The translations under genes were made by a program, and so were the position numbers. The notes under the pieces were generated by a model. It ran no database searches, had not been told where the DNA came from, and saw only the letters and a program-made list of their open reading frames with translations. A stretch of DNA of 64,000 nt from Antrihabitans stalactiti (GTDB taxonomy: Bacteria > Actinomycetota > Actinomycetes > Mycobacteriales > Mycobacteriaceae), in NCBI RefSeq assembly GCF_012932915.1, contig NZ_VCQU01000005.1, forward strand, positions 124,001-188,000, given 5' to 3'. Position 1 is the first letter of the stretch. Every line of letters begins with the position of its first letter. Below, one piece after another: positions 24,242 to 32,721 of the stretch.

Positions 24242-25588
24242 ATGCTCACGTTGACCGAGCTCAGCTGGAAGGTCGAGGCAGGCCTAGTCGACACGGTGCT
24301 TGTCGCGGTGACCGACATGCAGGGCCGATTGCAGGGAAAGCGCTGCGCCGCTCGCTATTTCCTCGACGAGGTGGTCCCACATGCCACCGAAGCGTGCAAC
24401 TATTTGCTGGCCGTCGACGTCGACATGACGACTGTGGCGGGTTATGCGATGTCGTCGTGGGACACGGGGTACGGCGACTTCGTGTTGAAGCCGGACTTCG
24501 CGACGCTGCGGCTGATCCCGTGGTTGGAAGGCACCGCGCTCGTGCTCTGCGATCTCGAGTTCGTCGACGGCGGTCCCGTCCCGCAGTCGCCCCGGCAGAT
24601 CCTGAAAGCTCAGCTCGACCGACTTACCGAGCGCGGGCTGCGCGCCTTCGTCGGCACCGAGCTGGAGTTCATCGTCTTCGAGGACACCTATGAGCAGGCG
24701 TGGAACGGCGGTTACCGCAACCTCACGCCGAGCAACCAGTACAACGTCGACTACTCGATGCTCGGGACGTCGCGCATCGAACCGCTCCTGCGCAGGATCC
24801 GCAACCAAATGGCGGGCGCCGGACTGTATGTCGAATCCGCCAAGGGGGAGTGCAACCCCGGCCAGCACGAAATCGCGTTCCGCTACGACGAGGCGCTGAA
24901 GACGTGCGACAACCACAGCATCTACAAGACAGGTGCGAAGGAGATTGCCGCGCAGGAGGGTAAGAGCCTCACTTTCATGGCGAAATATAATGAGCGCGAA
25001 GGAAATTCGTGTCACATCCATCTCAGTCTGCGGTCCAAGGACGGTAAGGCAGTGCTGGCGGGCGACCGGCCGCACGGCTTCTCGCCATTGATGGAACATT
25101 TCGTCGCAGGGCAATTGGCTTGTCTGCGCGAATTCACCTACCTGCTTGCCCCGAACATCAACTCCTACAAACGCTTTGCCCCCGGCAGTTTCGCGCCGAC
25201 CGCAGTCGCGTGGGGTGTCGACAACCGGACCTGCGCACTCCGGGTCGTCGGCCACGGCGAGTCGTTGCGACCGGAGAACCGCGTGCCCGGCGGCGATGTG
25301 AATCCGTACCTCGCCGTCGCGGCCTTGATCGCGGCGGGCCTGCACGGCATCGAGAACGAGCTCGAGCTCGAACCCGAATTCAAAGGCAACGCATACAATT
25401 CCGACAAGCCGAGCGTGCCGTTGACATTGCGTGACGCCGCGGACCTGTTCGGTCGCAGTGACATCGCTCGGGCAGCATTCGGTGCCGACGTGGTCGACCA
25501 TTACCTGAATGCGGCGAAGATCGAACTCGCCGCATTTGACGCCGTTGTCACCGATTGGGAGAAGATCCGTGGGTTCGAGCGGCTCTGA
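24242..25588 (+). CDS. glnA4: Glutamine synthetase-like gamma-glutamyl amine ligase, GlnA4 type
   Basis: 448 aa. Type I glutamine synthetase fold: VAVTDMQGRLQGKRC, FVGTELEFIVFEDTYEQAW, ESAKGECNPGQHEIAFRY, NSCHIHLSL and APNINSYKRFAPGSFAPTAVAWG, then NRTCALRVVG. It is highly similar to M. tuberculosis Rv2860c (GlnA4). Streptomyces GlnA4 glutamylates ethanolamine, so attachment of glutamate to a small amine in place of ammonia is likely. The start is taken at the ATG at 24242 with GGAGG five bases upstream, rather than the in-frame GTG at 24236. It is the first gene of a four-gene operon whose order matches Rv2860c-Rv2857c. Confidence 0.88.
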   Translation: MLTLTELSWKVEAGLVDTVLVAVTDMQGRLQGKRCAARYFLDEVVPHATEACNYLLAVDVDMTTVAGYAMSSWDTGYGDFVLKPDFATLRLIPWLEGTALVLCDLEFVDGGPVPQSPRQILKAQLDRLTERGLRAFVGTELEFIVFEDTYEQAWNGGYRNLTPSNQYNVDYSMLGTSRIEPLLRRIRNQMAGAGLYVESAKGECNPGQHEIAFRYDEALKTCDNHSIYKTGAKEIAAQEGKSLTFMAKYNEREGNSCHIHLSLRSKDGKAVLAGDRPHGFSPLMEHFVAGQLACLREFTYLLAPNINSYKRFAPGSFAPTAVAWGVDNRTCALRVVGHGESLRPENRVPGGDVNPYLAVAALIAAGLHGIENELELEPEFKGNAYNSDKPSVPLTLRDAADLFGRSDIARAAFGADVVDHYLNAAKIELAAFDAVVTDWEKIRGFERL

Positions 25589-26291
25589 CCATCGGCCGCT
25601 GATCGGCGTCACCACCTACATCGAGGACGCGCGATACGGCGCGTGGGAGACCCGAAGCGCCGTCCTGCCGCAGGTGTACTTCGATGCGATCCTGCGCGCC
25701 GGTGGCGTACCGGTCTTGATTCCGCCGGTCGGTGACGGGCATCGGGAGTTGGTGCGGCGCTTCGACGGCTTGGTGCTGTCCGGCGGCGCAGACGTCGACC
25801 CGGGTCTGTACGGACACGAGCCGCACGAGCGGACGCGCAACACCCGCCCCGACCGCGACGCGTTCGAACTGTCCTTACTCGAGCAGGCGCGAGCGGCGGA
25901 ATTGCCGATCTTCGCAGTCTGCCGTGGCATGCAACTGCTCAATGTCGCGCTCGGCGGAACTCTGGTGCAGCACCTGCCCGACACTCTCGGCCACGACGAA
26001 CACCTGCCCACCCCAGGGGTTTACGGCAGCCAGACGGTCGAGACGCTGGACGGCAGCAAGGTCGCGCAGATCGTCGGTGCCGAGGTCACCGTTCGCTGCC
26101 ATCATCACCAAGCAATCGACATCCTCGGCGCGGGCCTGCGCGCGACGGCATGGTCGACGAACGGCGTCATCGAGGCGGTCGAAAACGACGACGAGACGTA
26201 CCTGCTGGGCGTCCAATGGCATCCGGAGGAAGACGTGACCGATACTCGATTATTCGCGGCGCTCGTCGATGCCGCCCGACAAAGGTTGTGA
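25569..26291 (+). CDS. Class I glutamine amidotransferase-like gamma-glutamyl hydrolase (PuuD-like)
   Basis: 240 aa. Peptidase C26 pattern: the nucleophile cysteine is near residue 118 in FAVCRGMQLLNVALGG, and the histidine/glutamate pair lies in VQWHPEED near the C-terminus. Conserved VRCHHHQAID also fits. PuuD-type enzymes release glutamate from gamma-glutamyl-aminobutyrate and similar compounds, which complements the GlnA4-like ligase upstream. The GTG at 25569 gives the expected N-terminus (GSDHRPLIGVTTY) and overlaps glnA4 by 20 nt. It is equivalent in position to Rv2859c. Confidence 0.86.
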   Translation: MGSSGSDHRPLIGVTTYIEDARYGAWETRSAVLPQVYFDAILRAGGVPVLIPPVGDGHRELVRRFDGLVLSGGADVDPGLYGHEPHERTRNTRPDRDAFELSLLEQARAAELPIFAVCRGMQLLNVALGGTLVQHLPDTLGHDEHLPTPGVYGSQTVETLDGSKVAQIVGAEVTVRCHHHQAIDILGAGLRATAWSTNGVIEAVENDDETYLLGVQWHPEEDVTDTRLFAALVDAARQRL

Positions 26292-26304
26292 GTCTGAGGT
26301 GCGC

Positions 26305-27657
26305 ATGACTGAGGTGATCAATCCGGCGACAGAGATTGTTGTCGCGTCGGTGCCATCGACGAGTCTGGAGGAAACGGACGCAGCGATCGCGCGAGCTCAG
26401 GCTGCGTTCCCGACCTGGCGGGACGTGGCGCCAGCCGACCGTTCCCGGCTGCTGCGGCGGTTCGCAGACGCGGTCGAGCAGGACGCGGAAAACCTTGCGC
26501 AACTGGAAGTATCGAATTCTGGGCACACGATCGGGAATGCGCGGTGGGAAGCCGGGAATGTGCGCGACGTACTCACCTATTACGCTGCGGCGCCGGAACG
26601 CTTGCTGGGCAAGCAGATTCCGGTTCCGGGTGGTATCGACATCACGTTCAACGAGCCGCTCGGCGTCGTCGGCGTCATCGTGCCGTGGAATTTCCCGATG
26701 CCGATTGCGGTGTGGGGGTTCGCGCCCGCGCTGGCTGCGGGCAACACGGTCGTCGTCAAACCTGCCGAGCTGACGCCGCTGACGGCGATTCGGCTTGGCG
26801 AATTGGCTCGCGAGGCCGGTCTTCCCGAGGACGTGTTCCAGGTACTGCCTGGCAAGGGATCGGTTGTCGGGCAACGGTTCGTCACCCATCCGGCGGTGCG
26901 CAAGGTGGTGTTCACCGGCTCCACCGAAGTCGGCAAGCAGATTATGGCGGGCTGCGCCGAGCAGGTGAAACGAGTGACGCTCGAGCTCGGCGGAAAGAAC
27001 GCCAACATCGTGTTCGCCGACGCCGATATCGAGCGCGCGGCAGCGACCGCGCCCTACGGAGTGTTCGACAACGCCGGCCAGGACTGCTGCGCACGATCAC
27101 GGATTCTGGTGCAGCGAAGTATTTTCGATCGCTTTCTGGAATTGCTGGAGCCCGCGGTCCAGGGCGTGGTCGTCGGCGATCCGGGCAGTGAGGCGACCGA
27201 AATGGGACCGCTCATCTCCGCTGCCCATCGTGCGTCGGTCGCCTCCTTCATCGACGACCCCACCGTCGCGTTTCGTGGCTCAGCCCCCGACGGACCTGGG
27301 TTCTGGTTTCCGCCGACGGTCGTGCTGCCCAGTTCGCCTACGGACCGCACCGTCACCGAGGAGGTGTTCGGTCCTGTCGTGACTGTGCAAGCGTTCGAGG
27401 ACGAGGCGGACGCGATCCGGATGACGAACGACACCGACTACGGACTGTCCGGCTCGATCTGGACCAACGACCTCGGGCGTGCTCTGCGGGTTTCGCGTGC
27501 GGTCGAGGCAGGCAATCTGTCGGTGAATTCGCATTCGTCCGTTCGGTATTGGACGCCGTTCGGCGGGTTCAAACAGTCCGGGCTCGGCCGTGAACTCGGC
27601 CCTGACGCTGCCCTCGCATTCACCGAAACCAAGAACGTATTCATCGCCACGAGCTAG
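26305..27657 (+). CDS. aldC: Aldehyde dehydrogenase (AldC / PuuC-like)
   Basis: 450 aa, NAD(P)-dependent aldehyde dehydrogenase. NAD-binding VPWNFPMPIAVWGFAPALAAGNTVVVKPAE and FTGSTEVGKQI are present. The general-base glutamate is in VTLELGGKNANIV and the catalytic cysteine in NAGQDCCARSR (two adjacent cysteines). The C-terminus has EVFGPVVTVQAF and the substrate-access segment YWTPFGGFKQSGLGRELG. In the operon it would oxidise the aldehyde left after deamination of a gamma-glutamyl amine. The ATG at 26305 follows GAGG at five bases. Positional counterpart of Rv2858c. Confidence 0.9.
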   Translation: MTEVINPATEIVVASVPSTSLEETDAAIARAQAAFPTWRDVAPADRSRLLRRFADAVEQDAENLAQLEVSNSGHTIGNARWEAGNVRDVLTYYAAAPERLLGKQIPVPGGIDITFNEPLGVVGVIVPWNFPMPIAVWGFAPALAAGNTVVVKPAELTPLTAIRLGELAREAGLPEDVFQVLPGKGSVVGQRFVTHPAVRKVVFTGSTEVGKQIMAGCAEQVKRVTLELGGKNANIVFADADIERAAATAPYGVFDNAGQDCCARSRILVQRSIFDRFLELLEPAVQGVVVGDPGSEATEMGPLISAAHRASVASFIDDPTVAFRGSAPDGPGFWFPPTVVLPSSPTDRTVTEEVFGPVVTVQAFEDEADAIRMTNDTDYGLSGSIWTNDLGRALRVSRAVEAGNLSVNSHSSVRYWTPFGGFKQSGLGRELGPDAALAFTETKNVFIATS

Positions 27658-27670
27658 GAGTAACCGAATT

Positions 27671-28438
27671 ATGGTGCAGCGCTTACAGGATCGCGTCGCC
27701 GTCGTAACGGGTGCCGGGAGTGGAATCGGACTCGCGTCCGCCAAGAGACTCGCGTCCGAGGGCGCGAAAGTGGTGGTCGCCGACGTCGACCCGGTCGCGG
27801 GGGCGGCTGCAGCCGAGGCGGTCGGCGGTCGGTTCGAGCAGGTCGACGTCACGGACCCCGCAGCCGTAGAAGCGTTGTTTCAGAACACCTTCGACGCGTT
27901 CGGATCGGTCGATATCGCGTTCAACAATGCTGGGATCTCCCCGCCCGACGACGATTCCATTCTCACCACCGGCCTCGATGCCTGGCGCAAGGTTCAGGAA
28001 GTGAACCTGACTTCGGTCTATCTGTGTTGCAAGTCGGCCATCCCATTCATGCAACGCAACGGCAAGGGTTCGATCATCAACACCGCGTCCTTCGTCGCGG
28101 TGATGGGTGCGGCGACCTCGCAGATCTCCTACACCGCATCCAAGGGCGGCGTGCTCGCGATGAGCCGTGAACTCGGAGTGCAATTCGCTCGCGAAGGTAT
28201 TCGCGTCAACGCGTTGTGCCCCGGACCGGTGAATACGCCACTGCTGCAAGAACTCTTCGCGAAAGACCCGGAGCGCGCAGCCCGGCGGCTCGTACACATT
28301 CCGATGGGCCGCTTCGCCGAACCCGAGGAGATTGCTGCCGCCGTCGCGTTCCTGGCAAGTGACGACTCGTCGTTCATCACAGCTTCGCAGTTCCTCGTCG
28401 ACGGCGGCATCGCGGGCGCGTACGTCACTCCCTTGTGA
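27671..28438 (+). CDS. Short-chain dehydrogenase/reductase
   Basis: 255 aa classical SDR. Cofactor motif VTGAGSGIGLASAKRL, with aspartate in VVVADVD that favours NAD. NNAGISPPDDD and the catalytic serine in NTASFVAVMGAATSQIS are present, with the YxxxK motif in YTASKGGVLAM. The C-terminal ITASQFLVDGGIAGAY is typical of family members acting on hydroxy or sugar substrates. It is the last gene of the GlnA4 operon, 13 nt after the aldehyde dehydrogenase, with TAGGAG before the ATG. It corresponds to Rv2857c and may interconvert the alcohol and aldehyde of the amine-derived carbon chain. Confidence 0.87.
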   Translation: MVQRLQDRVAVVTGAGSGIGLASAKRLASEGAKVVVADVDPVAGAAAAEAVGGRFEQVDVTDPAAVEALFQNTFDAFGSVDIAFNNAGISPPDDDSILTTGLDAWRKVQEVNLTSVYLCCKSAIPFMQRNGKGSIINTASFVAVMGAATSQISYTASKGGVLAMSRELGVQFAREGIRVNALCPGPVNTPLLQELFAKDPERAARRLVHIPMGRFAEPEEIAAAVAFLASDDSSFITASQFLVDGGIAGAYVTPL

Positions 28439-28496
28439 GGATGTCGAGGCCGAGCGGTCGGTCTCGACGTCCCGTACAAGAAGGGAAGGTGACGCA

Positions 28497-28850
28497 ATGA
28501 AGTACTTGGTTTTGATCTACAGCAACCCGTCCACGTGGGCGGATACGTGCGATATGTCGGGGTGGCGGGAACACTTCGCGCTCGATGCCGAGCTGAACGA
28601 GTCCGGCGAGTTGCTCAGCTCCGAACCGTTGGAGGACCCGGTGCTGACCCGGGTTGTTCGGGTGCGCGACGGCGTGGTCTCCACGACCGACGGACCGTAC
28701 GCGGAGGCGAAGGAGTACCTCGCCGGCTACTACTTGGTCGAATGCGAGACCGAGGAGCGTGCCATCGAAATCGCTGCCAGGATGCCGGATGCGCGGGTCA
28801 GCGCGGTCGAGGTGCGACCGGTGATGAACAACGAGGGCCTGGAAATGTGA
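28497..28850 (+). CDS. YciI-like (YCII-related, DGPF) protein
   Basis: 117 aa starting MKYLVLIYSNPSTW, with the family motif DGPYAEAKEYLAGYYLVECETEERAIEIAARMP. YciI-related proteins are small dimeric ferredoxin-like folds, often encoded with ECF sigma factors, of uncertain enzymatic role. An AGGGAAGG site lies before the ATG. It follows the SDR gene after 58 nt on the same strand, so it may be co-transcribed, but no functional link is visible. Its stop is eight bases from the end of the convergent ECF transporter gene. Confidence 0.85.
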   Translation: MKYLVLIYSNPSTWADTCDMSGWREHFALDAELNESGELLSSEPLEDPVLTRVVRVRDGVVSTTDGPYAEAKEYLAGYYLVECETEERAIEIAARMPDARVSAVEVRPVMNNEGLEM

Positions 28851-28857
28851 GCGCGTC

Positions 28858-29595
28858 CTACAACGCGATACCCATGACCACTCCGGCGACCGACACGACC
28901 GCGATGAGGACGAGCGCGACCGCGTCGGACCTGCCAGGTCGCGATTCGTAGGCGGTCAACTGCCCGGTGCCGCCGCGCGCGGTGATCGCCTCGCCGAGTT
29001 CTCCAGCGCGCCGCATCGCGACCGCCATGGCGGCAGTGACGATGTCGATGAGTCCGTTGTCGCGGGCGTTCTGCGGTCGGCCGCCTTTGGGGCGTAGCTG
29101 CCGCGCTGCACGAAGCACCCGCATCTCCTCGATCAGCAACGGCAAGCTGCGGAGGCACAATGCGACAGCGACAGCCCATTCGTCGACCGGCAGCCGCAGT
29201 TTGCGCAGTGGAGCGCCGAGGGTCGAGATCGCGGGCGCAATCTCGTTCATCGGTGTCGTCCACGCGATCATCATCGACGCGAAGAGCAGCAGAAACGCGA
29301 AGACGGTGATCTGTAGGTACCGCACAACGGCTTCGAGGCCGATGGGGGCGTTCACGACGATGCCCAGCGACATCAGGAACCAGAACCACCAGGGCAGCCG
29401 CGGTAACGCGCCGAGTGGGACGCGTGCAGCGACTGCGGTAAAGACGAGGACCGCCGTGATCATGCCCAGCACCGGCCAGGTCGGCAGGAACATCAGCAGC
29501 AGGCTGACCGCGAGGACCGCTAGCAGTTTCGTGCCTGCCCACAGCCGGTGAATGACGGTGTCGCCGGGGACGCGGCGAAGTAGCACGGTGCTCAT
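28858..29595 (-). CDS. Energy-coupling factor transporter transmembrane protein (EcfT/CbiQ/YkoC-like)
   Basis: 245 aa. Membrane part at about residues 20-120 with segments LLAVLAVSLLLMFLPTWPVLGMI, WWFWFLMSLGIVV and FAFLLLFASMMIAWTTP. A cytoplasmic coupling stretch carries the Ala-Arg-rich helix MRVLRAARQLRPKGG and a second helix AMRRAGELGEAITARGG, which dock into the ATPases. A final membrane helix follows (ALVLIAVVSVAGVVMGIAL). This is the T component that connects the substrate-binding S component to the ATPases. The ATG overlaps the stop of the fused S-A-A protein by four bases. Homologous by content to Rv2325c. Confidence 0.88.
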   Translation of the reverse strand: MSTVLLRRVPGDTVIHRLWAGTKLLAVLAVSLLLMFLPTWPVLGMITAVLVFTAVAARVPLGALPRLPWWFWFLMSLGIVVNAPIGLEAVVRYLQITVFAFLLLFASMMIAWTTPMNEIAPAISTLGAPLRKLRLPVDEWAVAVALCLRSLPLLIEEMRVLRAARQLRPKGGRPQNARDNGLIDIVTAAMAVAMRRAGELGEAITARGGTGQLTAYESRPGRSDAVALVLIAVVSVAGVVMGIAL

Positions 29596-31622
29596 CGGGA
29601 ACTCCCTGCTGTGGTCGGGGCGTCGGCTCTGATCAGACCGGACTCGAGCCGGACCACTCTGTCGCACACCGCTGCCATTCCTTCGACGTCGTGCGAGATG
29701 ACGACGAGCGTGAGTCCGTCGGCGCGCATCGTGCCCAGGAGTTCGACGATCCCGCGTCGCCCGTCCGGGTCCAGACCGGCGAGCGGCTCGTCGAGGACGA
29801 CGAGGCGCGGGTTGCTTGCGAGGATTCCCGCGAGGACCACACGCCGGGCTTGCCCGCCGCTGAGCTCGTCGATTGCTCGGGCGGCAAACGCCCGGTCGAG
29901 TCCGACGGCGTCCAACGCGCGACCGACCTGACCGGATCCGACGCCAGGCCCGCCCCAGGACGCGATCTCCTCGCCGACCGTGCGGCGCTGCAACTGCAAA
30001 CGGGAGTGCTGGAACGCGAGACCGACTCGACCCACCTGCGACGACGTGGGTCGACCATCGAGCTCGCAGCTGCCCGAGGTTGGTTCGATCAGTCCGGCCA
30101 TCGCCCATGCGATCGTCGACTTACCCGATCCGTTGCCGCCGACGACCAGCACGCCCTCGCCGCGGTTGATCGTGAGATCGATGCCGTGCAAAGCCTCGGT
30201 CGCCCACGGTGTTCCAGCGAGGTAGGTGTGGCGGACGCCCTTCAACTCCAACAGCGGCGTGCCAGCCTTGCCGCCGTCGGTGACGCCGGACGGCTCGGGT
30301 TGGTGCCATTCGGGATGATGCGCGACCGCGCGGCCGCCTGCGAGGTGGACCACTCGGTCGGCAGCGGCGGCCTCGTTCTCCTGATGGGTCACGAGCACCA
30401 CAGCCATCCGGTGCCGCTTCGGCAGGGCGGCCAGCAGCGCGACCAGCTCGCGCCGACCGTCCGGGTCGACCATTGCCGTCGCTTCGTCGGCGATCAGCAA
30501 GCTAGGTCGGCGCGCGAGTGCGGCGGCAACAGCAAGGCGCTGCTGCTGACCGCCGGACAGCGAACTGGTCTCGCGGGCACCCAAGCCGGCCAGTCCGACC
30601 TCGGTGAGCAGCCCTTCGACATCGACGGTCGCGTCTTTCGGCAACCCCCAGACGACGTCGTCGGCGACGAGCACGCCGAGGATCTGACTCTCGGGCCGCT
30701 GCAAGACGACTGCGGTGCCGCCGAACTTGCCGAGACCTGCCGACCCGGGTCGAGTGACGGTGCCGGTGGTCGGCGGTCGACCCGCGAGGATCCGCGTCAA
30801 CGTCGACTTTCCAGATCCGTTGTGACCGACGACGGCGACGAATTCACCGATGTCGACGGTCAGATCGATCCCGGACAGGACGTCAGTGCGGCCGCCGGGG
30901 TAGCGGTAGGTCACTTTGTCGAGGCGGACCGGAACGGGGGCGACGGGGCGGTCGTCGTCGGGGGCGTCGAGGTGATCTTCGGCAGGAAGCCATGCGAGCC
31001 GGTCGAGCACGGCGCCGAGGACCCACCAGGAAAAGATCGCGCCGATGATCGTGCTCACGATCACCGAGCCGCCGATCCACTGCCACCAGTGGTGCAGGAC
31101 CGAGTCGACGACGGCGGTGAAGCCGTTCGCAACGGGGACGAGAATCGGCGCGTTCGACGCGATGTCGGAGATCCCGCGGGCGGTGTTGCGCAGTGAGTCG
31201 AACACCAAGGTCCGGGCGGGGGTGAACAGGGCGAGCATCCCGACGGCCAGTGCCGCGGACACGATCCCGGCGACGGTCGAGTAGAGCAGAACGGTCGGCA
31301 TGCCACGCCCACGGCGCTTGACGTTGCCGACGATTCCGCCGAGGACTGCGCACGACAAGACGGTCGTCATGGCGAGGAATCCGCCTGCGACGAACGCGAC
31401 CGCCATTGCGGCGATCGTTGCCGTGAACAGTGCGCGCGGGCGATGACGCTGCGCGATGATGCCCATCGGTATGGCGGCGAGCAGCTGCAGCGCGTTGAGG
31501 AACGGCACGAAGCTCGCGACGACCGAGAGCGCTATGGTGACACCGCCCATGACAGCGCCGGTCGCGAGCTCGATCGGGCGCAAAGGCCCTCGCGGCGAGA
31601 GCTGGGCGGCGATTTTTGTCAC
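29592..31622 (-). CDS. ECF transporter fused S component and two ATPase domains (YkoE-YkoD-like)
   Basis: 676 aa from a GTG at 31622. Residues 1-215 hold about five or six hydrophobic segments (AVMGGVTIALSVVASFVPF and later), an S-component-like membrane domain. ATPase 1: GHNGSGKSTLTRI, LSGGQQQRLAVA, LLIADEATAMVD (note Ala in place of the usual Pro). ATPase 2: GGNGSGKSTIAWA, LSGGQARRVVLA, LVVLDEPLAGLDPD. The layout equals M. tuberculosis Rv2326c and a fusion of Bacillus YkoE and YkoD, which with YkoC import a thiamine precursor. I saw no TPP riboswitch upstream, so the substrate is open. It is divergent from a metal efflux gene. Confidence 0.88.
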   Translation of the reverse strand: MTKIAAQLSPRGPLRPIELATGAVMGGVTIALSVVASFVPFLNALQLLAAIPMGIIAQRHRPRALFTATIAAMAVAFVAGGFLAMTTVLSCAVLGGIVGNVKRRGRGMPTVLLYSTVAGIVSAALAVGMLALFTPARTLVFDSLRNTARGISDIASNAPILVPVANGFTAVVDSVLHHWWQWIGGSVIVSTIIGAIFSWWVLGAVLDRLAWLPAEDHLDAPDDDRPVAPVPVRLDKVTYRYPGGRTDVLSGIDLTVDIGEFVAVVGHNGSGKSTLTRILAGRPPTTGTVTRPGSAGLGKFGGTAVVLQRPESQILGVLVADDVVWGLPKDATVDVEGLLTEVGLAGLGARETSSLSGGQQQRLAVAAALARRPSLLIADEATAMVDPDGRRELVALLAALPKRHRMAVVLVTHQENEAAAADRVVHLAGGRAVAHHPEWHQPEPSGVTDGGKAGTPLLELKGVRHTYLAGTPWATEALHGIDLTINRGEGVLVVGGNGSGKSTIAWAMAGLIEPTSGSCELDGRPTSSQVGRVGLAFQHSRLQLQRRTVGEEIASWGGPGVGSGQVGRALDAVGLDRAFAARAIDELSGGQARRVVLAGILASNPRLVVLDEPLAGLDPDGRRGIVELLGTMRADGLTLVVISHDVEGMAAVCDRVVRLESGLIRADAPTTAGSSR

Positions 31623-31675
31623 CTATCCAGTGTGCCAGTGGGTTCTGTGGAATCTATGGCATTCCTGGTTGCATT

Positions 31676-31695
31676 CATGCGCATGTACGCATATG
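31676..31695. promoter_or_regulatory. Palindromic ATGCG/CGCAT region between the ECF transporter and CDF genes
   Basis: ATGCG (31677-31681) and CGCAT (31688-31692) form an inverted repeat with a six-base centre. The core ATGCGCAT at 31677-31684 is itself a perfect palindrome. It lies within the 81-bp divergent region, nine bases before the CDF ATG. It could be the operator of a metal sensor, but arms this short also occur by chance. Confidence 0.3.
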
Positions 31696-31703
31696 TTAGA
31701 GCG

Positions 31704-32618
31704 ATGGGTCACGACCACTCGCATGCACAGGCGCCGGAGAGCGCCTCCGGTAAGTACGTCAGCAGGCTCGCCCTCGCCCTCGCCATCGGCGGGGTGTTCA
31801 TGATCGTCGAGTTCGCGATCGCATTCGCGACGTCGTCGCTGGCAACACTGTCCGACGCTGCGCACATGCTGACCGACGTCGTCGGATTGTCGATGGCCCT
31901 CGGTGCGATCATGCTGGCCAAGCGCAGCGCGCCGACCTTCACCAGAACGTTCGGGTACTACCGCGGTGAGGTGCTCGCTGCACTGGCGAACGCCGTTCTG
32001 CTGTTTGTCGTCGCGGGTTACGTTCTCGTCGAGGCGATTTCGCGAATCGGCGAACCGCCGGAGGTGCCCGGATGGCCGGTCCTCATCGCAGGTGTCGCAG
32101 GTATCGGGGCGAACGTCGCGTCGTTCCTGTTGCTCAGGTCGGGGGCGAAGGAAAGCCTCAACATCCGGGGTGCGTACCTGGAAGTCGTTGCGGACCTGAT
32201 CGGTTCGGTCGGCGTCGTGATCTCAGCGCTGATCACGCTGACCTTCGGCTGGCTGTACGCGGACATGATCATCGGTGTGCTGATCGGGTTGTGGGTCCTG
32301 CCCCGAACGTTCATGTTGGCTAAGCGGTCGCTGCGAATTCTGTTCCAGCACAGCCCCGACCAGTTGGATGTCGAGCTGGTATCGGCCGCGCTGGAAGCGC
32401 TGCCCGGCGTCGACAACGTCCACGATCTGCATGTCTGGACGTTGACCTCCGGGATGGACGTCGCGTCCGCGCACATCACGACCGCCGACGGTGCAGATGC
32501 CGGGGTGGTGCTGCGCGCCGCGCAGGACATCCTGGCTGTCGAGTACAAGATCGAGCACGCAACGCTGCAGGTCGAGGGGCCCGATTCGGCCAGACGGTGC
32601 AACGAGCTGTCCTGGTGA
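31704..32618 (+). CDS. Cation diffusion facilitator family metal efflux protein
   Basis: 304 aa. The start MGHDHSHAQAP is a short His-rich metal-collecting tail. Six membrane segments follow, with the TM2 metal motif HMLTD in LSDAAHMLTDVVGLSM. In TM5 the usual second motif HxxxD reads EVVAD (GAYLEVVADLIGSVGV), so a glutamate replaces the zinc-ligand histidine. The cytoplasmic domain (from about 205) is a ferredoxin-like fold with LPGVDNVHDLHVWTLTSGMDVASAHI. Export of Zn, Co or a related divalent ion in exchange for protons is expected. The ATG at 31704 is chosen for the His-rich N-terminus. Confidence 0.9.
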   Translation: MGHDHSHAQAPESASGKYVSRLALALAIGGVFMIVEFAIAFATSSLATLSDAAHMLTDVVGLSMALGAIMLAKRSAPTFTRTFGYYRGEVLAALANAVLLFVVAGYVLVEAISRIGEPPEVPGWPVLIAGVAGIGANVASFLLLRSGAKESLNIRGAYLEVVADLIGSVGVVISALITLTFGWLYADMIIGVLIGLWVLPRTFMLAKRSLRILFQHSPDQLDVELVSAALEALPGVDNVHDLHVWTLTSGMDVASAHITTADGADAGVVLRAAQDILAVEYKIEHATLQVEGPDSARRCNELSW

Positions 32619-32721
32619 TCGACTCGAAGCGCCGAGAAGTGGGCGTTCCGAAGGTCCGCGCCGAACTGGGTTGGGCGAGGGCGCGCTGTGGTGACGGCGA
32701 CTTGCCCTATCCCATTACGCT

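Noticed and set aside
31440-31703. N-terminal extension of the CDF protein
   Set aside because: The extension is antisense to the ECF transporter gene. The His-rich MGHDHSH start at 31704 is the family-typical N-terminus.
31560-31703. TPP riboswitch upstream of the YkoED-like transporter
   Set aside because: No conserved CTGAGA-type core or paired stems were found on the minus strand between 31623 and 31703.
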